Origin: Herminiimonas fonticola
GTDB taxonomy: Bacteria > Pseudomonadota > Gammaproteobacteria > Burkholderiales > Burkholderiaceae_D
DNA: 64,000 bases
Reading direction: 5' to 3'
Assembly: GCF_003293745.1 (NCBI RefSeq)
Contig: NZ_PTLZ01000001.1
Span: 1,178,001 to 1,242,000 of the forward strand
Positions 35,320 to 44,365 of this stretch are shown here, piece by piece. The position numbers and the translations under genes were made by a program. Below the pieces are notes generated by a model. That model was not told the origin of the DNA. It made no database searches and saw only the letters and a program-made list of their open reading frames with translations. Every line of letters begins with the position of its first letter. The stretch's first letter is position 1.

Positions 35320-36660
35320 ATGAATGATCGAAACAATAATGTGATTAGCAGTTCCTATGCGATTGAGGCGGGGCAGGCGGATGCTGCATTGCGGATATTG
35401 ACTCATTTGTTGCGGGACTTTCCCGGTGCGACAGCGCTACGTTTGTTGAACGACCAACTGCACCATATTGAAATCACCACACCCAAATTTACTCTCTTGT
35501 TAAAAGATACCGTGGTCTTGCGCAAACTGATATTCGGACACAGCCCATTGCCGCTAGCCGATGCCTACATTAATGGCTTGATTGATGTTGAGGGCGATCT
35601 GTATGCGGCGCTTGGATTGAAGCAGTATTTTCAAACTTTCAATTTTTCGCTAGGCGTGCGTTGGGCGTTGGTGCGCGATGCCTGGCGCTTGCCGGCAAAA
35701 CCAAAAAATCTCGCCAACATTCCATTTGATGCCGGTGGTTTTTCGCATCGACATTCAAAAGTCAGTGATCAGGCCGCCATCGCATTTCACTACGATGTAT
35801 CGAATCTGTTTTATAAATTATGGCTAGACAAGGAGATGGTGTATTCCTGCGCCTATTTTGAATCCGAGGATGACACGCTAGAGCACGCACAGGAACATAA
35901 ACTCGACCATATCTGCCGCAAGCTGCGGCTGGCACCGGGAGAGCGCTTGCTTGACGTTGGTTGCGGTTGGGGCGCGATGGTGTGCTGGGCTGCGCGTCAT
36001 TACGGCGTGCGTGCGCATGGCATCACACTGAGTCAAAAGCAGTACGAGTATGCGCAGGCACGTATCGCAGCGGAAGGATTGAATGAGCTGGTGACCGTCG
36101 AGTTGCGTGATTATCGCGATCTGGAAGGTGAGGCCGTTTACGACAAGGTTTCCAGCATCGGCATGTTTGAACATGTAGGTTTGGCGAATCAGCCTATGTA
36201 TAACGCGGCCATCAAGCGCGTGCTGCGTCCTGGCGGTCTATTCCTTAATCACGGTATTACGCACGACGAAGAAGGCTGGCAACGCACGATCGATACCGAG
36301 TTCATCAATCGCTATGTATTTCCCGATGGCGAGCTGGATACGGTCAGTAATGTCCAACGCAGGATGGAGCAAACCGGTTTTGAAATCCATGATGTAGAAG
36401 CGCTACGCCCGCACTATGCGCTGACGCTCAGGCATTGGGTCAGCCGTCTGGAAGCGCGACGTGAAGAGGTATTGGAATATGTCAGCGAATCGGCTTATCG
36501 CGTCTGGCGTCTCTATATGGCTGCGTGTGCACTGGAGTTTGAATCTGGCGGCACCGGCATTTATCAGATACTCGCGTCCAAACCGGGGGGCGATAAACCT
36601 GCGGTTCCACTGACGCGTAGCGATATTTATCGCAGCGCTCGTGGCTGTGATACAGCGTGA
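35320..36660 (+). CDS. cfa: Cyclopropane-fatty-acyl-phospholipid synthase family
   Basis: 446 residues from the ATG at 35320. It methylenates unsaturated acyl chains of membrane phospholipids using SAM. The N-terminal lipid-binding domain (FTLLLKDTVVLRKLIFGHSP) precedes the methyltransferase core: HYDVSNLFYKLWLDKEMVYSCA (in part), the SAM motif LLDVGCGWGAMVCWAARHYG and GITLSQKQYEYAQ. RVLRPGGLFLNHGI follows. It is a typical Cfa in length and order. A degraded ompW lies downstream on the same strand. Confidence 0.9.
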   Translation: MNDRNNNVISSSYAIEAGQADAALRILTHLLRDFPGATALRLLNDQLHHIEITTPKFTLLLKDTVVLRKLIFGHSPLPLADAYINGLIDVEGDLYAALGLKQYFQTFNFSLGVRWALVRDAWRLPAKPKNLANIPFDAGGFSHRHSKVSDQAAIAFHYDVSNLFYKLWLDKEMVYSCAYFESEDDTLEHAQEHKLDHICRKLRLAPGERLLDVGCGWGAMVCWAARHYGVRAHGITLSQKQYEYAQARIAAEGLNELVTVELRDYRDLEGEAVYDKVSSIGMFEHVGLANQPMYNAAIKRVLRPGGLFLNHGITHDEEGWQRTIDTEFINRYVFPDGELDTVSNVQRRMEQTGFEIHDVEALRPHYALTLRHWVSRLEARREEVLEYVSESAYRVWRLYMAACALEFESGGTGIYQILASKPGGDKPAVPLTRSDIYRSARGCDTA

Positions 36661-36726
36661 GTCATGATGTATCACAGCGCAGATACTTCTATGCCCGGCC
36701 ATATTTTTCATTAGTTTGCGACATAT

Positions 36727-36740
36727 TTGATCAAGATCAA
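36727..36740. promoter_or_regulatory. FNR/Anr-type box
   Basis: TTGATCAAGATCAA matches the FNR consensus TTGAT-N4-ATCAA in every fixed position. It lies 72 bases upstream of the GTG that would start the decayed ompW, consistent with a former anaerobically controlled promoter. Confidence 0.65.
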
Positions 36741-36798
36741 GCTCTGAGAATGTTGGTGCGATACCTTGGTATTCGTTCCCATCAACGCCGGAGTTATC

Positions 36799-37175
36799 GT
36801 GAAAAGTCAGTCTTGGCAGCGCATTAGTTTCTCTAGCCAGTATTTTTTACAACGAATTGGACAGCCGAGTTGGTGCTGATTTATCCGCAAACGCAGAAAG
36901 CTTCCCTCGACGGTACTGAGATTGGCACCTTTAAACATCGGCCGCCAACACTCATAGTGCAATATCACTCCACACCTGGAAAAACGATCAGCCCGTATGT
37001 TGGAGCCGGTATCAATTACACGCAGATTTCCAGCGTCAAGTTGCTCACCGGTGCATGGCTCTGGAGAGTCGAAGCGATGTAAGCACCGTAGTGGGACAAC
37101 TGAGCGCTGCCAAAATTGATCCTTGGCTGCTAGGAGTTGGGCTTGCTTATTCTGCTAAAGGTTACGCGAGGCAGA
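36799..37175 (+). pseudogene. ompW: Degraded ompW-like outer-membrane protein gene
   Basis: Two frames carry OmpW signatures. Frame A (36870-37081) encodes GTEIGTFKHRPPTLIVQYHS and ISPYVGAGINYTQIS, matching the OmpW pattern G..KHLPPT...QYHF.P...PYVGAGINYT. Frame B (around 37082-37160) encodes AAKIDPWLLGVGLAYSAKG, like the C-terminal strands (KIDP..F.VG.GYRF). A GTG with a short remnant at 36799 may be the old N-terminus. Signal peptide, first strands and the region between A and B are missing or out of frame, so the gene is dead. OmpW proteins are 8-strand barrels. Confidence 0.65.
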
Positions 37176-37468
37176 GTTTTGATTTGACAGTTGCCAAACT
37201 TAATGCGCGTCACTCTCAAGTCAAATTCAGGGATTCAAGGCTTTGATTTGAGTGCGCCACGCTTGCTTGTAGCAACAGAAGAAAATGAAAGCGACGCATT
37301 CGCAATACTATGGCTGCTCAATATTTAGTCAGCACTGGCATTATCGATTCTGTTGTTTGTTTTTTGTTGCGGCATGCGGCATTTCGGATATATATTGATT
37401 TGACAATAATCGAATTTAGCAAAGCGGTTTTATTGAGCTACTTAATTCTTATCGGGAAATAGCAATTT

Positions 37469-37957
37469 ATGAATACAGATTCAGACAAAATCATTAGTGA
37501 CAGGCTGACGCGATTAGAGTCGGATTTCTCTTCTCTCCGGGATGGCTATCTGATCGTTAATAAGCGCTATGCAGAAACACTTCAAACGATGAAGGGGCTT
37601 ACCGAAAATGCCTTGGAGTGTGCATTGCGATCGGCTGCCGCCGCTGAAAAAGCAGCCATGGCTTGCAAGAGTGCTACGGTCGCTGCGATGGCCTCTGCTT
37701 CAGCGCAATTGGTTGAGGCCACATCTGCTGCCGCAGAGGCGGCGGGTCAAGCTGCTTTGGCCGCATCTGAAGCGGCCGCCGCCGCATCTGCTGCCGCCGC
37801 CGCCGCCGCATCTGCTGCTGCTGCTCAAGCAGAAGAAATGGCAGTGCAAGCTTCGGCTGAGGCTGCACATGCCACAGTAAGAGCAACTTCAGCCGCGGCA
37901 GAGGCTGCCAAAATGGCAAACCGTGCTTCTGATGTTGCGAAATCATTAGCGAAATAA
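37469..37957 (+). CDS. Extremely Ala-rich helical protein (162 aa)
   Basis: The N-terminal ~60 residues are ordinary and helical (ISDRLTRLESDFSSLRDGYL). Residues ~60-155 are about half alanine, with long Ala runs broken by Glu, Ser, Gln and Lys. No signal peptide or membrane segment is visible, although the Ala-rich part could form a long helix or coiled coil. It resembles phasin-like, histone-like or TolA-type Ala-rich segments in composition only; I cannot name a family. It sits alone, between the ompW relic and a cyclic-di-GMP gene. Confidence 0.65.
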   Translation: MNTDSDKIISDRLTRLESDFSSLRDGYLIVNKRYAETLQTMKGLTENALECALRSAAAAEKAAMACKSATVAAMASASAQLVEATSAAAEAAGQAALAASEAAAAASAAAAAAASAAAAQAEEMAVQASAEAAHATVRATSAAAEAAKMANRASDVAKSLAK

Positions 37958-38095
37958 ATTATTTAATTCCCGTTTTGCAAATAAAACCGGAATGGTGTCT
38001 TTTTTAAATCTGATTCTTGGTATAGCAATAGCTGCATCATTATTTTTTATAAATTTGTGTAGCTGATTCGGTGCTTATTTTCTGAAGGTGGCGAA

Positions 38096-39397
38096 ATGTA
38101 CAGTTGCCGATTCAAAAAGGAAAAAGCCCTTTTTATAGAAAAGATTGAGAAGCTTGAAGCTGAAGTTGCCCTTCTGTATGACCAAATGCCGTTTGGCAGT
38201 TACAGCCTTGCTGCCGACGGTACTTTCTTCAGTGTTGACTCGCATGTAGTGCGCTGGCTGGCCTCCACCTCAGAAGAATTAATAGGTAAAAAGAAATTCA
38301 GTGACTTCTTGACGAGCAATAGTCAGGAAAAACTATGGGCAGAATCCGTACTAGCCACTCAATCTGAGTTCTCAGGTCTTGAGCTGGATCTGCTATCAAA
38401 AGACGGTGCCGCACGTCACATCTCCCTAAGTACGAGTGGCCTGAGAGATACAGCCGGCCAGTTGTTACCTTGCAGATACCTCATGTTTGACATGACTTCG
38501 CAGAAGAAGGGGCAAGAAAAGCTTCGGATCGCTGCTAGCGCACTTGAATCTGTTGCTGGAGTTTGCATCACAGATCCCGACGGAATAATTCTGCATGTCA
38601 ATAAAACCTTTACCAAGCTAACGGGTTATACAGGGCAAGAGCTGCGAGGTAAGAGCGTGCAGCTACTCAGTTCGGAAAGTCCAGAACAAGAAACGTATAA
38701 ATTGATATTTGACTCCATCCTGGCGCATGGTCATTGGCAGGGTGAAATACACGAACGACGCAAGGATGGGCATCCTTTTGTCGGGTGGCTCAACATCTCA
38801 TCGATCAAGCCAGATCAGGGGACAGTTTCATCTTACGTCGGTTTTCTGTATGACATAACTCACAGTAACGCTCATGAAGAAATCAAGCGATTGGCATTTT
38901 ATGATTCGCTGACACAACTTCCTAATCGTTTGCATCTAGAGAATAGACTCACCAGGATATTGGCCAAATTGCCACAAGGTGGTTTGCGCGGCGCGCTATT
39001 ATTCCTTGATCTGGATAACTTCAAAACAATTAACGACACCAAGGGGCATGCTGCGGGAGACCAATTGCTGATTGAAATTGGCGAGCGTCTGCGTCATTCC
39101 GTGCGGTATGAAGATACTGTCGCCAGGCTGGGTGGTGACGAATTTGTTGTATTAGTGAGCGACTTAAACGCGAGCGAAGTGGAGGCGGCACGGCAGGCAA
39201 TGACAATAGGCAGGGAAATTCTGACTTCTTTAGCCAAGCCATATCAATTTCTTGATTGTGAATTTACTTGCACTGCCAGCATTGGGGTCTGTATGTTTGA
39301 GGGAGGCGAATCTCCCAAGGCGCTGTTACAGAATGCAGATATGGCGATGTATCAAGCTAAAAAAGAGGGGGGGGAACTCCTTATGTTTTTTCAATGA
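38096..39397 (+). CDS. PAS-PAS-GGDEF part of a split GGDEF-EAL cyclic-di-GMP protein
   Basis: 433 residues. Two PAS-type sensor domains lie at ~30-140 and ~150-270 (FTKLTGYTGQELRGKSVQLL is a standard PAS stretch), followed by a diguanylate cyclase domain with an intact RLGGDEFVVL active-site loop (~350). The GGDEF domain ends ADMAMYQAKKEGG, then the frame reads into a run of eight G and stops at TGA 39395-39397. The natural continuation, NSLCFFNEEMQ, is in the other frame. A good GAAGGTGG precedes the start. With seven G the protein would be a ~701-residue fusion. Confidence 0.85.
   Translation: MYSCRFKKEKALFIEKIEKLEAEVALLYDQMPFGSYSLAADGTFFSVDSHVVRWLASTSEELIGKKKFSDFLTSNSQEKLWAESVLATQSEFSGLELDLLSKDGAARHISLSTSGLRDTAGQLLPCRYLMFDMTSQKKGQEKLRIAASALESVAGVCITDPDGIILHVNKTFTKLTGYTGQELRGKSVQLLSSESPEQETYKLIFDSILAHGHWQGEIHERRKDGHPFVGWLNISSIKPDQGTVSSYVGFLYDITHSNAHEEIKRLAFYDSLTQLPNRLHLENRLTRILAKLPQGGLRGALLFLDLDNFKTINDTKGHAAGDQLLIEIGERLRHSVRYEDTVARLGGDEFVVLVSDLNASEVEAARQAMTIGREILTSLAKPYQFLDCEFTCTASIGVCMFEGGESPKALLQNADMAMYQAKKEGGELLMFFQ
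39367..39374. repeat. G8 tract causing the GGDEF/EAL frame break
   Basis: Eight consecutive G, after AAAAAAGA. Removing one G would restore a single frame. Long G runs slip readily during replication, so this could be a phase-variable site, a fixed mutation or a sequencing error. Confidence 0.8.
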
Positions 39398-39401
39398 GGA
39401 G

Positions 39402-40202
39402 ATGCAAGCCACTGTAGCAGCTTACTTAAAGCTCGCACAGGAGTTGCGATATGCACTGAGAGAACACCACCTGGAAGTTTATTTCGAGCCGCAATTAAAC
39501 TCTGACGGAAAAATTATCGCAGCGGAGGCTTTGGTGAGGTGGCGAAATCCCGAACGGGGACTGATATTGCCGAATGATTTCATCAAGATCGCCGAAGATA
39601 CCGGATTGATTATCGGCATTGGACTTTTTGTACTGCAAACAGCCTGTGAGCAGATCAAGACTTGGGAAAAAGACCCGCGTACCAGTGATCTTCAGATCGC
39701 CGTGAATGTTAGCGCACGCCAGTTTTTGCAGGAGGACTTTGTATCTTTGTTAATCGATGTGATTACGGCGAGTGGAATCAATCCAGCGCGCCTGAAACTC
39801 GAATTGACGGAAAGCATGATGCACGACGTCGAAGCTACTTCCATAAAGATGGAAAGTATAAAAAAATTGGGCGTTAGTTTCTCCATGGATGATTTTGGAA
39901 CCGGCTATTCATCACTTTCAGGCTTGACCAGGTTACCGTTAAATCAGCTCAAAATAGACCAGTCTTTCGTGCATAACATGCTGCTCAAGGCATCTGACGC
40001 GATTGTCGTGCAGACCATTATCGCCATGGCACATAGTTTGAATTTGGAGGTGATAGCTGAAGGCGTGGAAACTGAAGAGCAAAGAAATTTTCTATTAGCA
40101 AATGGCTGTGGATTGTTTCAGGGTTATTTTTTCAGCGGGCCTTTATCTATTGGAGAGTTCGAAGCTCTTTTGTTCCGACAGAAAAGCCCACACAGTTGTT
40201 AA
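39402..40202 (+). CDS. EAL-domain part of the split GGDEF-EAL protein
   Basis: 266 residues from ATG 39402, which lies 4 bases after the TGA of the preceding frame and right behind GAGGAG, so re-initiation is possible. The EAL phosphodiesterase domain starts with LAQELRYALREHHLEVYFEP and has the catalytic AAEALVRWRNPERG, MDDFGTGYSSLSGLTRLPLN (in part) with DDFG metal ligands, and KIDQSFVHN. It looks catalytically intact. In its ancestral form it was the C-terminal half of the PAS-GGDEF protein; the frame also continues 5' beyond this ATG. Confidence 0.75.
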   Translation: MQATVAAYLKLAQELRYALREHHLEVYFEPQLNSDGKIIAAEALVRWRNPERGLILPNDFIKIAEDTGLIIGIGLFVLQTACEQIKTWEKDPRTSDLQIAVNVSARQFLQEDFVSLLIDVITASGINPARLKLELTESMMHDVEATSIKMESIKKLGVSFSMDDFGTGYSSLSGLTRLPLNQLKIDQSFVHNMLLKASDAIVVQTIIAMAHSLNLEVIAEGVETEEQRNFLLANGCGLFQGYFFSGPLSIGEFEALLFRQKSPHSC

Positions 40203-40589
40203 TTGTTTTGCGGAACTCGGCTCATCCAACTGATCTTGTGTTTACTGCCTTGCAAAGGCGGACATCCGATCATGTACTTTTTCAAATCTCAATGGATATT
40301 AAATCGCGCGCATCTGTTTAGCGTCTGCCCTTGCTTCTATGGCTGCGCTACATAATTGTTGTAGCAGACTAAGAACTTGATCGCGTATTTATGGAGTGGA
40401 AGTCGGGAGTATTTATTTGCGTAGGTATGCTCGATGGTTGCCACATGCAAGCTCCTAAATTTAAAACTGAATTCAAGATGACTCGAAAGAATGCCAAGCG
40501 CATATTTCAGCATCTAAAAATCCTCGTCATGCGGAGATTTTTCTATCCGCTTCTACGGATCATCGTTGGCTCTATCTCCAACTGGATTG
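40203..40589. other. Intergenic region before tRNA-Asn
   Basis: About 390 bases. A 72-codon frame (40391-40609, MEWKSGVFICVGMLDGCHMQ) has no ribosome binding site and runs into the tRNA terminator, so I doubt it. No RNA gene or repeat is visible. Confidence 0.4.
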
Positions 40590-40627
40590 GACAAAAGAAA
40601 AGGGCCTAGTTTTTCAACTAGGCCCTT
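40590..40627 (-). terminator. Intrinsic terminator of tRNA-Asn
   Basis: A perfect 12-pair stem, AAGGGCCTAGTT (40600-40611) with AACTAGGCCCTT (40616-40627), with a T-rich tail on the minus strand (TTTCTTTTG). Confidence 0.88.
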
Positions 40628-40636
40628 CATATTCTG

Positions 40637-40712
40637 TGGCTCCCCGACCTGGACTCGAACCAGGGACCTGCGGATTAACAGTCCGTCGCTCTACCAACTG
40701 AGCTATCAGGGA
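40637..40712 (-). tRNA. tRNA-Asn (anticodon GTT)
   Basis: On the minus strand, acceptor stem TCCCTGA with TCGGGGA, D arm AGCTCAGTTGGTAGAGC, anticodon loop CTGTTAA (GTT, asparagine) and T loop TTCGAGT. CCA is encoded. A strong terminator follows. Confidence 0.95.
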
Positions 40713-40817
40713 ACAGAAGCGAGATTATAAGATGTTTCTTGCTCGCTTGTCAAAGCTTGTGCAATAAATTTCTTTGCTTCGTTTACTTGACGCAGAAATT
40801 TATTGCAGGCGCGAATA

Positions 40818-42032
40818 TTAAAGAACTTTTGCGATTGCTGCAATAACGTAATCGATGTTTTTTGTATTCAGCGCAGCGACGCAGATACGGCCGGTGTCGA
40901 CAGCGTAAATCGAGAACTCATCACGCAGGCGATCTACTTGTGGTTTGGTCAAGCCTGAGTACGAGAACATGCCGCGTTGTGCGATAACGAAATCGAAATT
41001 GTGGCCAGGTGCCTGTTCTTTCAATTTTTGCACAAACGCTTGACGCATTTCACGAATGCGTACGCGCATGCCCGCCAGTTCTTCTTCCCACAGTGCGCGC
41101 AGTTCTGGTGATGCCAGAGCTGTTGCAACGACTTGGCCGCCGTGGATAGGTGGGTTGGAGTAGTTGGTGCGGATGACGCGTTTCAATTGCGACAGGACGC
41201 GTGCTGCTTCTTCTGCGTTACTGGAAACGATGCTCAATGCACCAACGCGTTCGCCGTACAACGAGAACGATTTGGAGAATGAGTTGGAGACGAATACAGC
41301 GCCGCCTGCTTCAGCGAACTGGCGTACGACTTTGCCGTCCGATTCAATGCCGTCGCCAAAACCTTGATAGGCCATGTCGAGGAATGGAATCAAGCCGCGT
41401 GTTGTCACAACGTTCAGAACTTCCAACCATTGCGCGTCGCTCAGATCGGCACCGGTTGGGTTGTGGCAGCAAGCGTGCAACAGAACGATGGAGCCGCTAG
41501 GAATCGATTTAAGTGTATCCAGCATGCCGGCGAAATTTACGCCACGGGTTGCTGCATCGTAGTATGGATAATTGTTGACGACGAAGCCAGCCGACTCAAA
41601 CAGAGCGCGGTGGTTTTCCCAGCTTGGATCGCTGATCCAGACTTGCGCGTTTGGCGCAAAGCGTTTCAGGAAATCTGCGCCGAGTTTCAATGCGCCTGTG
41701 CCGCCGATTGCTTGTGCGGTCACTGCACGTTTGTCCTTGACTACCGAGCTATCGGCACCAAATACGAGTTCTTGTACTGCCTTGTCGTAAGCGGCCAGGC
41801 CGTCGATCGGCAGGTAGCCGCGCGGCGACAGTTTTTCCATCAATTGCAATTCGGCTTTACGCACGCATTCCAGCAGCGGCAATTTGCCGTTGTCGTCGTT
41901 ATAAACGCCGACGCCAAGATTGATCTTATTCGGATTCTTGTCGGCGTTAAACGCCTCGGTAATGCCAAGAATCGGGTCACGGGGCGCCATTTCAATGGCG
42001 TTGAGGAGCGAAGCAGGAAGAGGTGCGTTCAT
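40818..42032 (-). CDS. tyrB: Aromatic-amino-acid / aspartate aminotransferase
   Basis: 404 residues from ATG 42032. A class I PLP aminotransferase of the TyrB/AspC group. It has PRDPILGITEAFNADKNPNK, PTGADLSDAQW, and the PLP lysine in SNSFSKSFSLYGERVGAL (SxSKxxxxYxxRxG). NYSNPPIHGG and the C-terminal arm RICVAAL fit. It transfers the amino group between aromatic or dicarboxylic amino acids and 2-oxoglutarate. TyrB versus AspC cannot be settled by eye. It is divergent from uvrB (117-base gap). Confidence 0.88.
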   Translation of the reverse strand: MNAPLPASLLNAIEMAPRDPILGITEAFNADKNPNKINLGVGVYNDDNGKLPLLECVRKAELQLMEKLSPRGYLPIDGLAAYDKAVQELVFGADSSVVKDKRAVTAQAIGGTGALKLGADFLKRFAPNAQVWISDPSWENHRALFESAGFVVNNYPYYDAATRGVNFAGMLDTLKSIPSGSIVLLHACCHNPTGADLSDAQWLEVLNVVTTRGLIPFLDMAYQGFGDGIESDGKVVRQFAEAGGAVFVSNSFSKSFSLYGERVGALSIVSSNAEEAARVLSQLKRVIRTNYSNPPIHGGQVVATALASPELRALWEEELAGMRVRIREMRQAFVQKLKEQAPGHNFDFVIAQRGMFSYSGLTKPQVDRLRDEFSIYAVDTGRICVAALNTKNIDYVIAAIAKVL

Positions 42033-42149
42033 CGTGATAACATCAAAAGTTAGCTGCAAACGGTCGTTTTGCAGTGGGGTTGTATAGAGCGCAAGACCAT
42101 AAGTCTTGCGGAAAATGCGACTCACTATTTTACCAAAGGTCGGATTTAA

Positions 42150-44243
42150 ATGGCTGATTTATCCCAAGTTACCGATTCCGTTGACGAATCGAAAATTGTT
42201 ACCTTCCCGAATTCCCCGTTCCGTCTGCACCAGCCATTTCCTCCGGCCGGCGATCAGCCGACCGCGATTGCAAAGCTGGTGGAAGGCATAGACGATGGCT
42301 TGTTTTACCAAACCTTGCTTGGCGTCACGGGTTCGGGCAAGACGTATACCGTCGCTAACGTGATTGCGCGCATGGGGCGCCCGGCGATTGTGTTTGCGCC
42401 GAACAAGACTTTGGCGGCGCAGCTTTACAGCGAATTCCGCGAGTTTTTTCCGCAGAATGCGGTGGAATATTTCGTCAGTTATTACGATTATTACCAGCCT
42501 GAAGCTTATGTGCCGCAGCGCGATTTGTTTATTGAGAAAGATTCGTCTATCAATGAACATATTGAGCAGATGCGTCTGTCCTGCACCAAATCGCTGATGG
42601 AGCGTCGCGATGTGGTGATCATTGCAACGGTCTCGGCGATTTACGGTATTGGTAACCCGACCGAATACCATCAGATGATCCTGACCTTGCGTGCCAAGGA
42701 CAAAGTCAGCCAGCGCGATGTGATTGCGCGCTTGATCGCGATGCAATACACACGTAATGAAGTCGATTTCGGCCGCGGGACTTTCCGCGTGCGTGGCGAC
42801 ACCATCGATATCTTCCCGGCGGAACATGCCGAGCTGGCAATTCGCATTGAAATGTTCGATGACGAAATTGAAAGTCTGCAGCTATTCGATCCATTAACCG
42901 GCCGCGTACGGCAAAAAATTCCACGTTTTACCGTTTATCCGGGTTCGCATTATGTGACGCCGCGTGCGACCGTGTTGCGTGCGATAGAAACCATCAAGGA
43001 TGAATTGCGAGATCGCCTGGAATTTTTCCGCAAGGAAAACAGATTGATCGAAGAACAAAGGCTGGAGCAGCGTACGAGGTTCGATCTGGAGATGATGCAG
43101 GAAATCGGTTTTACCAAAGGCATCGAAAACTATTCACGTCACTTGAGTGGTGCCAAGGCAGGCGATCCGCCGCCAACACTGGTCGATTATCTGCCTCAAG
43201 ACGCCCTGATGTTCATGGATGAGTCGCACGTGCTGATGGGACAGCTCAATGGCATGTACAACGGCGATAGGGCGCGCAAAACCAATCTGGTTGATTACGG
43301 TTTCCGCCTGCCTTCAGCGCTGGATAATCGGCCACTGCGCTTTGATGAGTTCGAAGGAAAAATGCGGCAAATGGTATTTGTTTCCGCCACGCCAGCTGAT
43401 TATGAAAACACGCATGCCGATCAGGTAGTAGAGCAGGTTGTGCGTCCGACCGGCCTGGTCGATCCCTTGATCAGCGTGCGTCCGGCTTTGACTCAGGTCG
43501 ATGACCTGATGTCGGAAATTACCGAGCGCGTGAAAAAACATGAGCGTGTGTTGGTGACGACGCTGACCAAGCGCATGTCTGAGCAGTTAACCGAATTTTT
43601 GAGCGATAACGGTATCAAGGTGCGTTACCTGCACAGCGATATTGATACCGTTGAGCGCGTGGAAATCCTCAGGGATTTACGTCTGGGTACTTTCGATGTG
43701 CTGGTGGGTATTAACTTGTTGCGCGAGGGTCTGGATTTGCCTGAGGTTTCATTGGTGGCGATTCTGGATGCGGACAAGGAAGGCTTCCTGCGCTCCGAGC
43801 GCAGTCTGATTCAAACCATAGGCCGTGCTGCGCGTAATTTAAGTGGTATGGCTATCCTCTATGGCGACAAGGTAACTGATTCGATGCGACGCGCGATTGA
43901 CGAGACTGAACGCCGTCGCGCCAAGCAGATCGCGTTTAATACTGCGAATAACATCACACCGATGGGTATCAAGAAAAATATTCGGGAATTGATCGATGGT
44001 GTGTACAGCCCGCAGGAAGCGCGCGAAGAGTTGAATGCCGCACAAGAGCATGCGAAGTATGAAGCGATGAGCGAGAAGCAGGTCAGCAAGGAAATCAAAC
44101 GTCTGGAAAAACAGATGCTTGGCCATGCAAAAAACCTGGAGTTCGAAAAAGCCGCGCAAGTGCGTGATCAGTTGCGAATATTGAAGGAGCAATTGTTTGG
44201 CGCATCCGGGACGGACACTATCGAATCCTTGGCTGGCGCATAA
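42150..44243 (+). CDS. uvrB: Excinuclease ABC subunit B
   Basis: 697 residues, the usual UvrB length. The helicase motifs are [16 protein letters not shown] (Walker A, ~50), the beta hairpin [20 protein letters not shown] (in part), [10 protein letters not shown] (motif II) and [13 protein letters not shown] plus [11 protein letters not shown]-terminal UVR motif ([24 protein letters not shown], in part) binds UvrC. It verifies DNA damage in nucleotide excision repair. The next gene is a UDG-like protein, perhaps also repair-related. Confidence 0.97.
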   Translation: MADLSQVTDSVDESKIVTFPNSPFRLHQPFPPAGDQPTAIAKLVEGIDDGLFYQTLLGVTGSGKTYTVANVIARMGRPAIVFAPNKTLAAQLYSEFREFFPQNAVEYFVSYYDYYQPEAYVPQRDLFIEKDSSINEHIEQMRLSCTKSLMERRDVVIIATVSAIYGIGNPTEYHQMILTLRAKDKVSQRDVIARLIAMQYTRNEVDFGRGTFRVRGDTIDIFPAEHAELAIRIEMFDDEIESLQLFDPLTGRVRQKIPRFTVYPGSHYVTPRATVLRAIETIKDELRDRLEFFRKENRLIEEQRLEQRTRFDLEMMQEIGFTKGIENYSRHLSGAKAGDPPPTLVDYLPQDALMFMDESHVLMGQLNGMYNGDRARKTNLVDYGFRLPSALDNRPLRFDEFEGKMRQMVFVSATPADYENTHADQVVEQVVRPTGLVDPLISVRPALTQVDDLMSEITERVKKHERVLVTTLTKRMSEQLTEFLSDNGIKVRYLHSDIDTVERVEILRDLRLGTFDVLVGINLLREGLDLPEVSLVAILDADKEGFLRSERSLIQTIGRAARNLSGMAILYGDKVTDSMRRAIDETERRRAKQIAFNTANNITPMGIKKNIRELIDGVYSPQEAREELNAAQEHAKYEAMSEKQVSKEIKRLEKQMLGHAKNLEFEKAAQVRDQLRILKEQLFGASGTDTIESLAGA

Positions 44244-44365
44244 TTTTTAGCGCTTATGCTGGATTGAAATGAAGGTTGTGACGAACAGCAATTCGACTTG
44301 TGTCTGTATCTTGCGGCTACAATCGCTGCTTTCGTCGGCCTGTATGAAACTCAGGCTGTAAACCT

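Noticed and set aside
39359-39374. Canonical -1 ribosomal frameshift site at the A6/G8 tract
   Set aside because: Joining the two frames needs +1 (or -2), and the AAAAAAG is not in the phase of a -1 slippery heptamer; slipped-strand mispairing or an error is more likely.
40391-40609. 72-codon frame upstream of tRNA-Asn
   Set aside because: No ribosome site, no recognised domain, and it overlaps the tRNA terminator.
32882-40712. Integrated element with attachment sites at tRNA-Val or tRNA-Asn
   Set aside because: I found no copy of either tRNA 3' end within the window and no integrase gene.
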